Origin: Ruminococcus sp. UBA7158 | GTDB lineage: Bacteria; Bacillota; Clostridia; Oscillospirales; Ruminococcaceae | Length of the DNA: 37,741 nucleotides | Assembly (NCBI GenBank): GCA_002491605.1 | Contig: DKWG01000028.1 | Coordinates: 1 to 37,741 of the forward strand | Direction: 5' to 3' | In this document: piece by piece, positions 1 through 6,963 of the stretch | Layout: every line of letters starts with the position of its first letter | Position numbering within the stretch: the stretch's first letter is position 1 | Notes under the pieces: model-generated | Databases searched by the model: none | Seen by the model: only the letters and a program-made list of their open reading frames with translations | Told to the model about the DNA's origin: nothing | Program-made: the position numbers and the translations under genes

Positions 1-30
1 AAAAAAATCAAAAAAATTTTCAAAAAACTA

Positions 31-59
31 TTGCATTTTTAAATTGATTCTGATATAAT
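31..59 (+). promoter_or_regulatory. Promoter of the tRNA-Gln pair
   Basis: TTGCAT at 31-36 and TATAAT at 54-59 are separated by exactly 17 bases. The predicted start falls about 35 bases before the first tRNA. The upstream flank is very A-rich, like an UP element. No other gene could use it. Confidence 0.75.
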
Positions 60-99
60 AATGAAGCTGTGTTTAACGCTGTTTGAGATCGGGCGATAT

Positions 100-175
100 T
101 GGGATATAGCCAAGAGGTAAGGCAGCGGACTTTGACTCCGTCATTCCGGTGGTTCGAATCCACCTATCCCAACCA
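100..175 (+). tRNA. trnQ: tRNA-Gln (anticodon TTG)
   Basis: Cloverleaf with acceptor stem TGGGATA/TATCCCA, anticodon loop CTTTGAC reading TTG, a T-loop GGTTCGAATCC, discriminator A and an encoded CCA end. It reads CAA glutamine codons. It is the first of two tandem glutamine tRNAs that share one promoter and one terminator. Confidence 0.96.
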
Positions 176-199
176 AAGTCACATGGCAACCTAAGCTAT

Positions 200-275
200 T
201 GCGGCTTCGCCAAGTGGTAAGGCACTGGACTCTGACTCCAGCATTCCCTAGGTTCGAATCCTAGAGCCGCAGCCA
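200..275 (+). tRNA. trnQ: tRNA-Gln (anticodon CTG)
   Basis: Acceptor stem TGCGGCT/AGCCGCA, anticodon loop CTCTGAC reading CTG, T-loop GGTTCGAATCC, discriminator G and encoded CCA. It reads CAG codons. It lies 24 bases after the first tRNA-Gln and is probably cotranscribed with it. Confidence 0.96.
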
Positions 276-276
276 A

Positions 277-306
277 AAAACCGATGCTTTTGCATCGGTT
301 TTTCTT
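277..306 (+). terminator. Terminator of the tRNA-Gln operon
   Basis: Stem CCGATGC (281-287), loop TTTT, stem GCATCGG (292-298), followed by a T-rich run and preceded by an A-run. Confidence 0.9.
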
Positions 307-339
307 TTATATCAAATAGTTTTGTCAGCGCAGCACAAA

Positions 340-378
340 AAAGCCGCACAAACCGACCTTGCGATTTTGTGCGGCTTT
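340..378 (-). terminator. Terminator of the small membrane protein gene
   Basis: Arms AAAGCCGCACAAA (340-352) and its complement (366-378) make a 13-bp stem. On the minus strand the stem ends in a T-run, so it fits the gene that stops at 423. It could act in both directions. Confidence 0.8.
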
Positions 379-422
379 CAGCCATGAATATTGAGTAAAA
401 AACAGCTCGTTCGGGCAGTGTA

Positions 423-665
423 TTACTTAACTATGCCCAAGAACTTCAGAACGCACAGAACTATGCCTATTAATCCGTAAAGCTCAAGCAAAGAACCGAT
501 TATTGAGAAGATTAATCCTAAAATCGGGATTTTAGCAAGCAAGCCGATAAGTAATCCGACAACCGCACATACAACGATCAGAACAATGAGCTGAACGACA
601 AGCGATGAGACATTCTTTTCCTCAACCTTAAAAGCTGTCGGCCAGACCTTTTTAATTGTATCCAT
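423..665 (-). CDS. Small two-helix membrane protein, function unknown
   Basis: An 80-residue protein. Residues 1-20 are polar and charged (MDTIKKVWPTAFKVEEKNV). Two hydrophobic segments follow, about residues 22-44 and 47-77, broken by short glycine/proline turns. The ATG follows a clear GGAGGT site on the minus strand. It has its own promoter (746-773) and terminator (340-378), so it is monocistronic. Proteins with this short charged start and glycine-rich double helix are common hypothetical proteins in gut Clostridia, but I cannot assign a role. An inner-membrane location is inferred from the hydrophobicity only. Confidence 0.8.
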   Translation of the reverse strand: MDTIKKVWPTAFKVEEKNVSSLVVQLIVLIVVCAVVGLLIGLLAKIPILGLIFSIIGSLLELYGLIGIVLCVLKFLGIVK

Positions 666-745
666 TTAATCATACCTCCAAATGCTTTATAATTCAGAAA
701 GATCAACACTGAAAATTACCGCAGTGTCAAATCAAATCTATAATA

Positions 746-773
746 ATGATAGCACATATGTAAAAAAAGTCAA
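746..773 (-). promoter_or_regulatory. Promoter of the small membrane protein gene
   Basis: On the minus strand TTGACT (768-773) and TATCAT (746-751) are 16 bases apart, about 75 bases before the start codon. The rest of 666-1016 holds only this promoter and the two hairpins at 900-934 and 957-997. Confidence 0.55.
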
Positions 774-899
774 GTCACTTTACCTTTATATGTGAAATCT
801 TTAGTATCTGCCGACGAAATATGCAATGCCGATACACAATAAACGCTGATAATAAATGCTGATGATTATGTTTTTCGTTTAAGCCATCAGCCTAAAAGC

Positions 900-942
900 A
901 GCCGCAAAATCGCTCTAATGTGGATTTTGCGGCTTTCTTTTT
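900..942. terminator. Hairpin terminator, probably bidirectional
   Basis: A 12-bp stem AGCCGCAAAATC (900-911) / GATTTTGCGGCT (923-934) is followed by TTCTTTTT on the plus strand and by a short T-run on the minus strand. It lies just beyond the terminator of the Mrp gene and may be a backup. Nearly the same arm occurs in the engB terminator at 12705-12735. Confidence 0.7.
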
Positions 943-956
943 GCGGTGAACTAAAT

Positions 957-997
957 ATAAAAACACGCATAGGTCAAGCTCTGCCCATGCGTGTTTT
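957..997 (-). terminator. Terminator of the VanY-Mrp operon
   Basis: Arms around AAAACACGCAT (960-970) and ATGCGTGTTTT (987-997) form a perfect 11-bp stem that is T-rich on the minus strand. It lies 20 bases after the Mrp stop codon. Confidence 0.85.
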
Positions 998-1016
998 ACG
1001 CTATTTATACAAATAC

Positions 1017-1838
1017 TTATCCAAACAGCTTATCGGCTGCTTCATCCATCCAGTTTCCTTCAAACAGCTCAATACAGCCGTTGTCGGAAAGCTTTGAAAG
1101 CTCACGGTCGAAGGGAAGCTTAGCCAAAACCTCGGTTCCGTATTCCTTGGCAATCTCATCTGTGTGGCTCTCGCCGAAGATTTTAATCTCTTCATTGCAG
1201 CACGGGCACTTAACATAGCTCATGTTCTCAACTATGCCCAAAATGGGGATGTTCATGATTTTAGCCATGTTTACAGCCTTTGCAACAATCATTGATACCA
1301 ATTCCTGCGGAGATGTAACTATTACAATGCCGTCTAATCTTATAGACTGGAACACAGTAAGCGGAACGTCGCCTGTTCCCGGAGGCATATCGACAAACAT
1401 ATAATCAACGTCGTTCCAAACAACCTCGCTGAAGAACTGCTTGACAGCACCCGCTATAACGGGTCCGCGCCAAACTACCGGCTGCTTTTCGTCATCCAAG
1501 AGAAGATTTACCGACATAACCTCTATTCCGGTCTTAGTGCAAACCGGGTAAATGTATTCGCCGTCGCCGTCAGCTTTTTGAGTCAAGCCGAAGGCCTTCG
1601 GAATTGACGGACCGGTTATGTCAGCGTCCAAAATGGCAGTCTTGAAATCCCTTCTTTTAGCTTCAACTGCCAAAAGGGATGTAACTAAAGATTTTCCGAC
1701 TCCGCCCTTTCCGCTGACGACGCCTATCACCTTTTTTATGTGGCTGAGCTGATTTGTTTCAATGTGCATATCCTGCGGCTGAGTTCTTGACGAACAATTC
1801 TGGCTGCATGATGAGCAATCGTGTGTGCATTCTGACAT
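1017..1838 (-). CDS. mrp: Mrp/Nbp35-family Fe-S carrier P-loop ATPase
   Basis: A 273-residue MinD/ParA-like P-loop ATPase of the Mrp/ApbC/Nbp35 group. Family members bind a labile 4Fe-4S cluster and pass it to apoproteins in the cytoplasm. The deviant Walker A GKGGVGKS is near residue 43, and the ILDADITGPS and VDMPPGTGD segments typical of Mrp follow. A CPCC motif near residue 212 fits the C-terminal cluster site. The N-terminus MSECTHDCSSCSQNC carries a cysteine cluster like that of Nbp35 rather than the DUF59 domain of many bacterial Mrp proteins. The start is supported by AAAGGA nine bases upstream. It lies 25 bases after the VanY-like gene, so the two are probably one transcript, although no functional link is obvious. 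Confidence 0.93.
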   Translation of the reverse strand: MSECTHDCSSCSQNCSSRTQPQDMHIETNQLSHIKKVIGVVSGKGGVGKSLVTSLLAVEAKRRDFKTAILDADITGPSIPKAFGLTQKADGDGEYIYPVCTKTGIEVMSVNLLLDDEKQPVVWRGPVIAGAVKQFFSEVVWNDVDYMFVDMPPGTGDVPLTVFQSIRLDGIVIVTSPQELVSMIVAKAVNMAKIMNIPILGIVENMSYVKCPCCNEEIKIFGESHTDEIAKEYGTEVLAKLPFDRELSKLSDNGCIELFEGNWMDEAADKLFG

Positions 1839-1863
1839 TTTTATTTATCCTTTCAAAAATATT

Positions 1864-3015
1864 TTACTGATTATCCTGCGGCTGATTAGCAGCGTCCGGG
1901 TTTTCATCCGGAGATGTCGGGTCAACAGGTGCCGACGGCTCAGGCTGAGCCGTGCCCTGTTCGAGCTTGACGGTTACTATAAATCCGTCGACGTTATTGC
2001 CTGATATTTCATAGTCATACATTGTCTCGTCTTCCTTGACGGGAATGTAGATAGATGTACTCTCAGGGTCGGTGAGAGGAGTGTAATAGATGATGTACTT
2101 AGATCCGTCGTCATCCTCAACCAAAAGGAAGCCTGTATCTATAGTGTAGTTTTTGATAAAGGAAATATACTCCTCTAAGCAGTAATCGTAATCCTTCATT
2201 ACCTTTGCGTGCGGTGTGCCGACATATCTGAAGTGCCAAGGCTCGTTGTCTATATATGTGAGCTTTTCTTTTCCCTTTGGATATCTGTTGACAAAGCCGT
2301 ATTTATGACAGTTATTCATAATCCATTCATAGTCGCCGCTGCCGTCGAAATCCTTGTAGGTCGAACCGTTGTAGGTTGTGAAGTCGACTACTAAGCCTGT
2401 ATGATGCTCGCTGTAGCCGGGCATGGCAACCAGTGCGGACGAAACTGCGCCTGTCTTGGCAAGCTCGTCATCGTAAAGCTGCTGCTGATACTCAATAGTA
2501 CGGTAACCGCTTCTTACCATAACATTGCCGTTGCCTGTCGCTGTGTTGAAGTCTAAAAGCATGGCGTTTAATGCGTCCATAGCTTCGGGTAAAATCAAAA
2601 CGCTGTAATCACGCACCCAATATGCGCCGTTTTTCTTTTCTCTTATAACAACAAGGTCGTCCTCATTGACTTTACCCAAAAACTTAATATTATTATTGAC
2701 AAGCGTCAAATCTCCGACGCCCAAGTCGCCCTGTCCCCTCGTTACGGAATCAAAACGATATGAAGTCTGCTTGGTCAAGTCCAAAGGCTGATTAATCTCC
2801 GGCTCATCACTATCATCCGGAGGCGGAAGCGTCACATTTGAATCAGAAGTCTTTCCGACGTCGGGATCGTCCTTATTATCCTTGCTTTTCTTAATCGCAC
2901 TGCAAGAGCCGCAAATTAATGCAACTATCAAAATCAAAACCGCCAAAAGAAGCGCAACATTCTTATACCTTATCTTCGCCTTCCTCTTGCCGGTACTGTA
3001 TCTTCTTTGAGCCAT
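1864..3015 (-). CDS. VanY-like D-alanyl-D-alanine carboxypeptidase (M15B), membrane anchored
   Basis: A 383-residue protein with a basic N-terminus, one transmembrane helix (about residues 21-40) ending in a Cys-rich stretch, and a Ser/Asp/Pro-rich linker. The M15B catalytic domain covers about residues 110-290. Its signatures are SGYRT, SEHHTGLVVDF (zinc His and Asp) and EPWHFRYVG (catalytic Glu and zinc His). These enzymes trim the terminal D-Ala from peptidoglycan stem peptides outside the membrane. The C-terminal 90 residues form an extra domain of unknown role that ends in a Pro/Asp/Gln-rich tail. AAGGAAGG lies before the ATG. No vanRS/HAX genes are nearby, so this is more likely wall remodelling than glycopeptide resistance. 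Confidence 0.9.
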   Translation of the reverse strand: MAQRRYSTGKRKAKIRYKNVALLLAVLILIVALICGSCSAIKKSKDNKDDPDVGKTSDSNVTLPPPDDSDEPEINQPLDLTKQTSYRFDSVTRGQGDLGVGDLTLVNNNIKFLGKVNEDDLVVIREKKNGAYWVRDYSVLILPEAMDALNAMLLDFNTATGNGNVMVRSGYRTIEYQQQLYDDELAKTGAVSSALVAMPGYSEHHTGLVVDFTTYNGSTYKDFDGSGDYEWIMNNCHKYGFVNRYPKGKEKLTYIDNEPWHFRYVGTPHAKVMKDYDYCLEEYISFIKNYTIDTGFLLVEDDDGSKYIIYYTPLTDPESTSIYIPVKEDETMYDYEISGNNVDGFIVTVKLEQGTAQPEPSAPVDPTSPDENPDAANQPQDNQ

Positions 3016-3423
3016 TTAAAACCTTCCTTTCTTATTAACAAGCAATGCTGTCAAATCGGATTTTTCGCATTCAAAGCTTATTTAAACACTTGCCGCACCT
3101 TTTCAAAACCGTAAGCCGCACCGAGCGCAAAAGTTCATATCATATGTAAACAGCCGACGTGCCTTGAGATGATGCTGAACAGCAAAGCTTCAATACAGCC
3201 ATTCATGCAGATATCCGTTTAAAAGCACAATACCATCATTTAAAATAATACAATAATGATATCATATTTGTTGCAAAAAATAAAGATGTTTTTAGTGAAA
3301 ATATAAAAATTGTGCTGAAAAATAATGCAAAAGGCTCGTACCGGTCGTACCCCTTCGGCTCAATGCCGTTAAAATTCAGACGTACCGCATTTAATCAAGC
3401 TGCAAATGATAGCCAACGACAAA
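3016..3423. other. Intergenic stretch without a supported gene
   Basis: About 400 bases, AT-rich at 3230-3330. I found no convincing promoter for the VanY-like gene. Visible details are the palindrome ATGATATCAT (3257-3266) and three copies of CGTACC (3337, 3346, 3381). No open frame with a ribosome binding site was seen. Confidence 0.5.
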
Positions 3424-3458
3424 TTTGACCCCGAAGCAATATCTGCCTCGGGGTCATT
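3424..3458 (-). terminator. Terminator of the spore protein gene
   Basis: TGACCCCGA (3426-3434) pairs with TCGGGGTCA (3448-3456), with a few further pairs inside. The minus strand runs into AAATTTGT, a modest T-tract. It lies 22 bases after the spore protein stop codon. Confidence 0.75.
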
Positions 3459-3480
3459 TCGGATGTTCGTATTAGATATA

Positions 3481-3669
3481 TTATCTGTTTGAACCGGTCT
3501 TGTAAGCGTCGATCATCTTCTTAACCATCTGACCGCCGACTGCGCCTGCTTCACGAGATGTGAGGTCGCCGTTGTAACCGTTCTTGAGATTAACTCCAAC
3601 TTCGTTAGCAGCTTCGATCTTGAACTGCTCAAGAGTCTGTCTGCCCTGATCGCTTGTAATACCTTTCAT
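3481..3669 (-). CDS. Alpha/beta-type small acid-soluble spore protein
   Basis: A 62-residue protein matching the alpha/beta SASP family, which coats and protects DNA in the spore core. The segment FKIEAANEVGVNL matches the region cleaved by the germination protease GPR (usual form EIASEFGV). TSREAGAVGGQMVKKMI matches the conserved GxVGGxMVKxM helix. It is preceded by AAAGGAGTG and followed by its own terminator. A weak sigma-G-like pair (TGAAAA, 16 bases, CAATCTA) lies upstream on the minus strand but is only suggestive. The gene is the best evidence in the window that the host forms endospores. Confidence 0.93.
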   Translation of the reverse strand: MKGITSDQGRQTLEQFKIEAANEVGVNLKNGYNGDLTSREAGAVGGQMVKKMIDAYKTGSNR

Positions 3670-3905
3670 TATAAAAACACTCCTTTAATAGTTTAAGTTT
3701 AGATTGTCTCTTTAAAGACATCTTTTCAAACATTGTTAAGCACGCTCTTTTTTGAACGCCCTAAATGAGTTTGCAAAAGTATTATTAGCATTGTGTGTTT
3801 TTATATTAGTGGTAATTTTTGAATTAAATTTTCGAATTCAAACTGCGATTAATACACTCTTAGATATCAACATCCGTCTCAATCGCAAAGTCGGAATTAA
3901 TATCA

Positions 3906-3931
3906 TCAAGCCGGACCATAGTTCGGCTTAC
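3906..3931 (-). terminator. Weak hairpin after the CE2-like esterase gene
   Basis: AAGCCGGAC (3908-3916) and GTTCGGCTT (3921-3929) pair over a four-base loop with one mismatch or wobble. The following minus-strand sequence is only moderately T-rich. It is a plausible end for the sugar operon. Confidence 0.4.
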
Positions 3932-3938
3932 AGCCGCT

Positions 3939-4997
3939 TTACCAGCCCATCACGCTCTTAATAAATTCGGCGAATTTTTTAGCTGCCTTTTCGTGCGTTG
4001 CGACACTCGGATGGTAATCTCCGCCGTAGCCGTCAGCACTGTCTTGAACATCAAAACGATAGCACGCAACGTTCATATCTCCCGTTTTCGCCGTATACTC
4101 ATCCGCAGCGCATTCAATGGTTTTATACAGCTCATCTCCCATCATTCCCACCGTACAGATGATTTTTGAATCGGGATTAAGCTCACGCAGACGAATTAAG
4201 AAGTCAACATACCCAAGCCTGTATTCATCAAGCCTTTCGGGGTTATTGCCGGTGTAGGTATAATCATTTGTTCCGAGGTTTATGACAACAACGTCATTGC
4301 GGTGCTTATCGAAATCCCACTTTATGCTCTCCAGGTATATGCCGTTTATACAGCCTGCACCCGAACCGAAGCATTCATAATACTGAGGCATTATTCCCCA
4401 ATTCTGCTTTGTGCCGTCTACAGTAGAAGCAGTTATCACTCCGTGACAGCTCTTAGCAACAATGCTGCAGTCGCAATCCAAAAGCTGCGCTGTTATACCG
4501 GCATATGTTTTCGTGCAATCCTCAGTGCCGGTTGAAAAGTGATGATCACGGTCGGTGTCAACGCCGTAACCGCAGGTTATCGAATCGCCGATAAATTCAA
4601 TTGAATGTGCCTTTTTATTTGTAGGAATAATATTACCGCACTCAGACACTGCTATCGACTTAATTGCGCAGGTTGAATTGCCTGTCTCGGAAAGCTTAAC
4701 AACACTTACTGTGCATTCTCTTAATTCGGCGGATGAACAAACCTCAAGCGTTGTCTCAGGCTTTGACAAAACCTCATCGACAACACGTTCTCCGTTTACA
4801 AAGACGGCAATTCTGGGAAGATTGCTTGAATCCTCTTTTTCAATGTTGTCGTCCCCTCTTACAACTATAGAAAGACTTGTCCCCTCAAACGCAAATTCTG
4901 CGCCCGAGCCTGAATATGCTAGTCGGAGCAAACCGTCAATAAATACTGCCCTGCCTAAAAATCTGACATTGTCCTCGTTTGGTACAAAATTATTCAT
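3939..4997 (-). CDS. Carbohydrate esterase family 2-like SGNH acetyl esterase
   Basis: A 352-residue two-domain protein. Residues 1-115 look like the beta-sandwich that precedes the hydrolase in CE2 esterases (VRFLGRAVF, FEGTSLSIVV). Residues 130-350 are an SGNH hydrolase: GDSITCGYG (nucleophile Ser), the HGV segment, GTNDYTY (oxyanion Asn) and DYHPS near the end (catalytic Asp and His). CE2 enzymes remove O-acetyl groups from sugars. No signal peptide is visible, so this one probably works inside the cell on imported oligosaccharides. I chose the ATG at 4997, with GGAAG eight bases upstream, over the in-frame GTG at 5006. It is the last gene of the minus-strand sugar cluster, 88 bases after the lipoprotein GH43-like gene. 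Confidence 0.85.
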   Translation of the reverse strand: MNNFVPNEDNVRFLGRAVFIDGLLRLAYSGSGAEFAFEGTSLSIVVRGDDNIEKEDSSNLPRIAVFVNGERVVDEVLSKPETTLEVCSSAELRECTVSVVKLSETGNSTCAIKSIAVSECGNIIPTNKKAHSIEFIGDSITCGYGVDTDRDHHFSTGTEDCTKTYAGITAQLLDCDCSIVAKSCHGVITASTVDGTKQNWGIMPQYYECFGSGAGCINGIYLESIKWDFDKHRNDVVVINLGTNDYTYTGNNPERLDEYRLGYVDFLIRLRELNPDSKIICTVGMMGDELYKTIECAADEYTAKTGDMNVACYRFDVQDSADGYGGDYHPSVATHEKAAKKFAEFIKSVMGW

Positions 4998-5085
4998 ACT
5001 TAACACTTCCTAATTACTTATAGTCAAAAGCTTCACTTTGCGACTAAGCGGCCGAGTTCTCAAAGCAGACCGTTTATGCTGTGGC

Positions 5086-6870
5086 TCAATGCTTAACGGT
5101 AACGCTGATTTTGACATTCTGCTTAGACTCCGGGAAGTCCTGCTCGTCAGTCATGAATAAAATCGGCGAGCCGTCGGCTCTGAAGTGAACACGGCGTATA
5201 CCGGGTGCGATTGACGACTGCTTGGAGCTGTGACCATGATATGTTATATATGTGTCGCCATATTCATCCACAAAGAACGCATTGTGACCGCAGCCATATT
5301 CGCCCTCAACGAAGTTTGACGCCAGCCAGGGTGCCATTGTGTCAGTCCAGTTTGACACATCTGTCAAATCGTCTCCGACATTAGCAATGAGCATTCCGAC
5401 AGCATATGTATCTAATCTTGCCGAGCCTCCCGAATAGGATAAGTATACCTTATCATCCGTAACTATAGCATTCGGACCTTCATTGTTGTCTGTAACATCT
5501 ATATGCTCCCATGCATAGTAGGGTCTTGTAAGAAGCTGCGGATCTGACTTAAGCCTCCATGGCATTGACGGGTCGACCTCGGCAATCATCAGCATAGATC
5601 CGCTGTCAGTTCCCGCCCATGTTCTGTATGACCACACGACATAGCTCTTTGAACCTGCTTCAAAATAGGTCATATCAAGAGTTATTCCGCTCTTGCCGTC
5701 GCCTAACGGATTGTCGTTTATGTATCTGCCATCAGAAGTCATGCAGCGCCTGGGTGCGCTCCAGTCATCAGGGTTAAGCATATCTCCGCCATCATTAAGA
5801 GACATTATATAGCACTGAGGGTCAAAGCCGGATACGCTCAAGGCACAGAAAATCCTCATCTGACCTCCGGTAACATGAAATTCAGGCGCCCAGAAGGTTC
5901 CGCTGAATATGCTGTCATCAGCGGACAAAATGACAGAACGCCTCGCTTTATCAGTGAAAAGCTCCTCAGGTGTGGACGCTTCACGCACTTCAAAGTTGGT
6001 GTTTCCGTTTGCATCGTCTGTGGCAATATAATAGTATTTGCCGTTGTAATAGGTTATAACAGGGTCCGCCCAAGGATGGTCTTCAACAGGAAATTCAAAT
6101 CGCCTTACAACCACTTCGCCGGTTAAAGTGTATTTACCGTCCTTGTCAAAGTCAATGCCGTCAGTATTCCATTCTATATGCTTTTCATGAACAGAGCCGT
6201 CGGTGTACTTAACGCTTGCAGTCACCTCTTTAAGTTCTTCCAAGCTGCCAACCGTTACTTTGTCCGGCAGCTCAAGGCGTTCAAACTCAACTGTTTTGTT
6301 CTGCTCCAAAAGCTTGTCCGCAAGCTCACGGCTGATAGGCAATGCCGCAATGTCAGCGGTTGCATAATCAAGACTTGAAGCGTCGGGCTTTGTTGATTCT
6401 GTGTCGTATCTAAGTCCTTGAGTTCTCTTTTCTGTAAGCTCAGGCTCAGTAAAGCTCATAAAATCCTCAGTCGTCCATCGAACAAACATATTTGTCTCCA
6501 TATCAACGCCTGTATCCTTTAAACGCTTTGTTTCCTTTGCAGTGATAATAAATGTGTCACCGCTCTTATAAAGTTCTATTCCCTTTATCCCCGTAGAGAT
6601 TATGCCGTTTTCCTCGCTGAACCGGCATTTTGAATAAAGTCTGCCGTAGTTGTGATACAATGGTGTAAAGCTCTTGCCGGAATCGGTTGTAACGGCAAAA
6701 TGAACGCTTTGTGCCAGATAAGTTGAGTACTCATCTGATGGAAATCTTGTATATGCCACTATCCAGCAATCGTTTTGCTCTAATTCAGGAAGCTTTTTCC
6801 CACCGCAGGCTGTAAAGCCTAACATCATTATGGTTGCAATCAGTAAAGCAGAAATTCGTTTAGCTATCAT
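5086..6870 (-). CDS. GH43-like glycosidase lipoprotein with internal Ig-like domain
   Basis: A 594-residue secreted lipoprotein with signal MIAKRISALLIATIMMLGF and lipobox FTAC. Residues 25-170 resemble propeller blades, residues 200-255 look like a bacterial Ig-like (Big_4-type) domain, and residues 260-590 are a GH43-type five-bladed propeller. Candidate catalytic residues are Asp in WADPV (about 267), Asp in LDMTYFE (about 397) and Glu in NNEGP (about 463); the spacing matches GH43 base, pKa modulator and acid. The family cleaves arabinosyl, xylosyl or galactosyl linkages; the substrate here is not known. The start at 6870 is chosen over 6903 because GGAGG lies eight bases before it. The gene is a paralogue of the next gene upstream. 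Confidence 0.88.
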   Translation of the reverse strand: MIAKRISALLIATIMMLGFTACGGKKLPELEQNDCWIVAYTRFPSDEYSTYLAQSVHFAVTTDSGKSFTPLYHNYGRLYSKCRFSEENGIISTGIKGIELYKSGDTFIITAKETKRLKDTGVDMETNMFVRWTTEDFMSFTEPELTEKRTQGLRYDTESTKPDASSLDYATADIAALPISRELADKLLEQNKTVEFERLELPDKVTVGSLEELKEVTASVKYTDGSVHEKHIEWNTDGIDFDKDGKYTLTGEVVVRRFEFPVEDHPWADPVITYYNGKYYYIATDDANGNTNFEVREASTPEELFTDKARRSVILSADDSIFSGTFWAPEFHVTGGQMRIFCALSVSGFDPQCYIMSLNDGGDMLNPDDWSAPRRCMTSDGRYINDNPLGDGKSGITLDMTYFEAGSKSYVVWSYRTWAGTDSGSMLMIAEVDPSMPWRLKSDPQLLTRPYYAWEHIDVTDNNEGPNAIVTDDKVYLSYSGGSARLDTYAVGMLIANVGDDLTDVSNWTDTMAPWLASNFVEGEYGCGHNAFFVDEYGDTYITYHGHSSKQSSIAPGIRRVHFRADGSPILFMTDEQDFPESKQNVKISVTVKH

Positions 6871-6913
6871 TTTTGCTTTCCTCCAAACTATCGTAGGTTG
6901 CATTTCATTTATA

Positions 6914-6953
6914 TAAAAGGTACTTGCCTGTCGAATATGTCAAGTACCTTAAA
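6914..6953 (-). terminator. Intercistronic hairpin between the two GH43-like genes
   Basis: AAGGTACTTG (6917-6926) pairs perfectly with CAAGTACCTT (6941-6950). On the minus strand it is followed by TTATAT. It stands between the stop of the cytoplasmic enzyme and the start of the lipoprotein and could cause partial termination or protect the upstream message. Confidence 0.7.
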
Positions 6954-6963
6954 TATACATCGA

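Noticed and set aside
1864..3015. Vancomycin resistance locus
   Set aside because: Only a VanY-like carboxypeptidase is present; no VanH, VanA/B ligase, VanX or VanRS genes are nearby.
3752..3961. Plus-strand frame of 69 residues with a hydrophobic N-terminus
   Set aside because: It starts at a TTG without a ribosome binding site, overlaps the end of the CE2-like gene and the hairpin after it, and its C-terminal part is low-complexity. A real gene cannot be excluded but is not supported.
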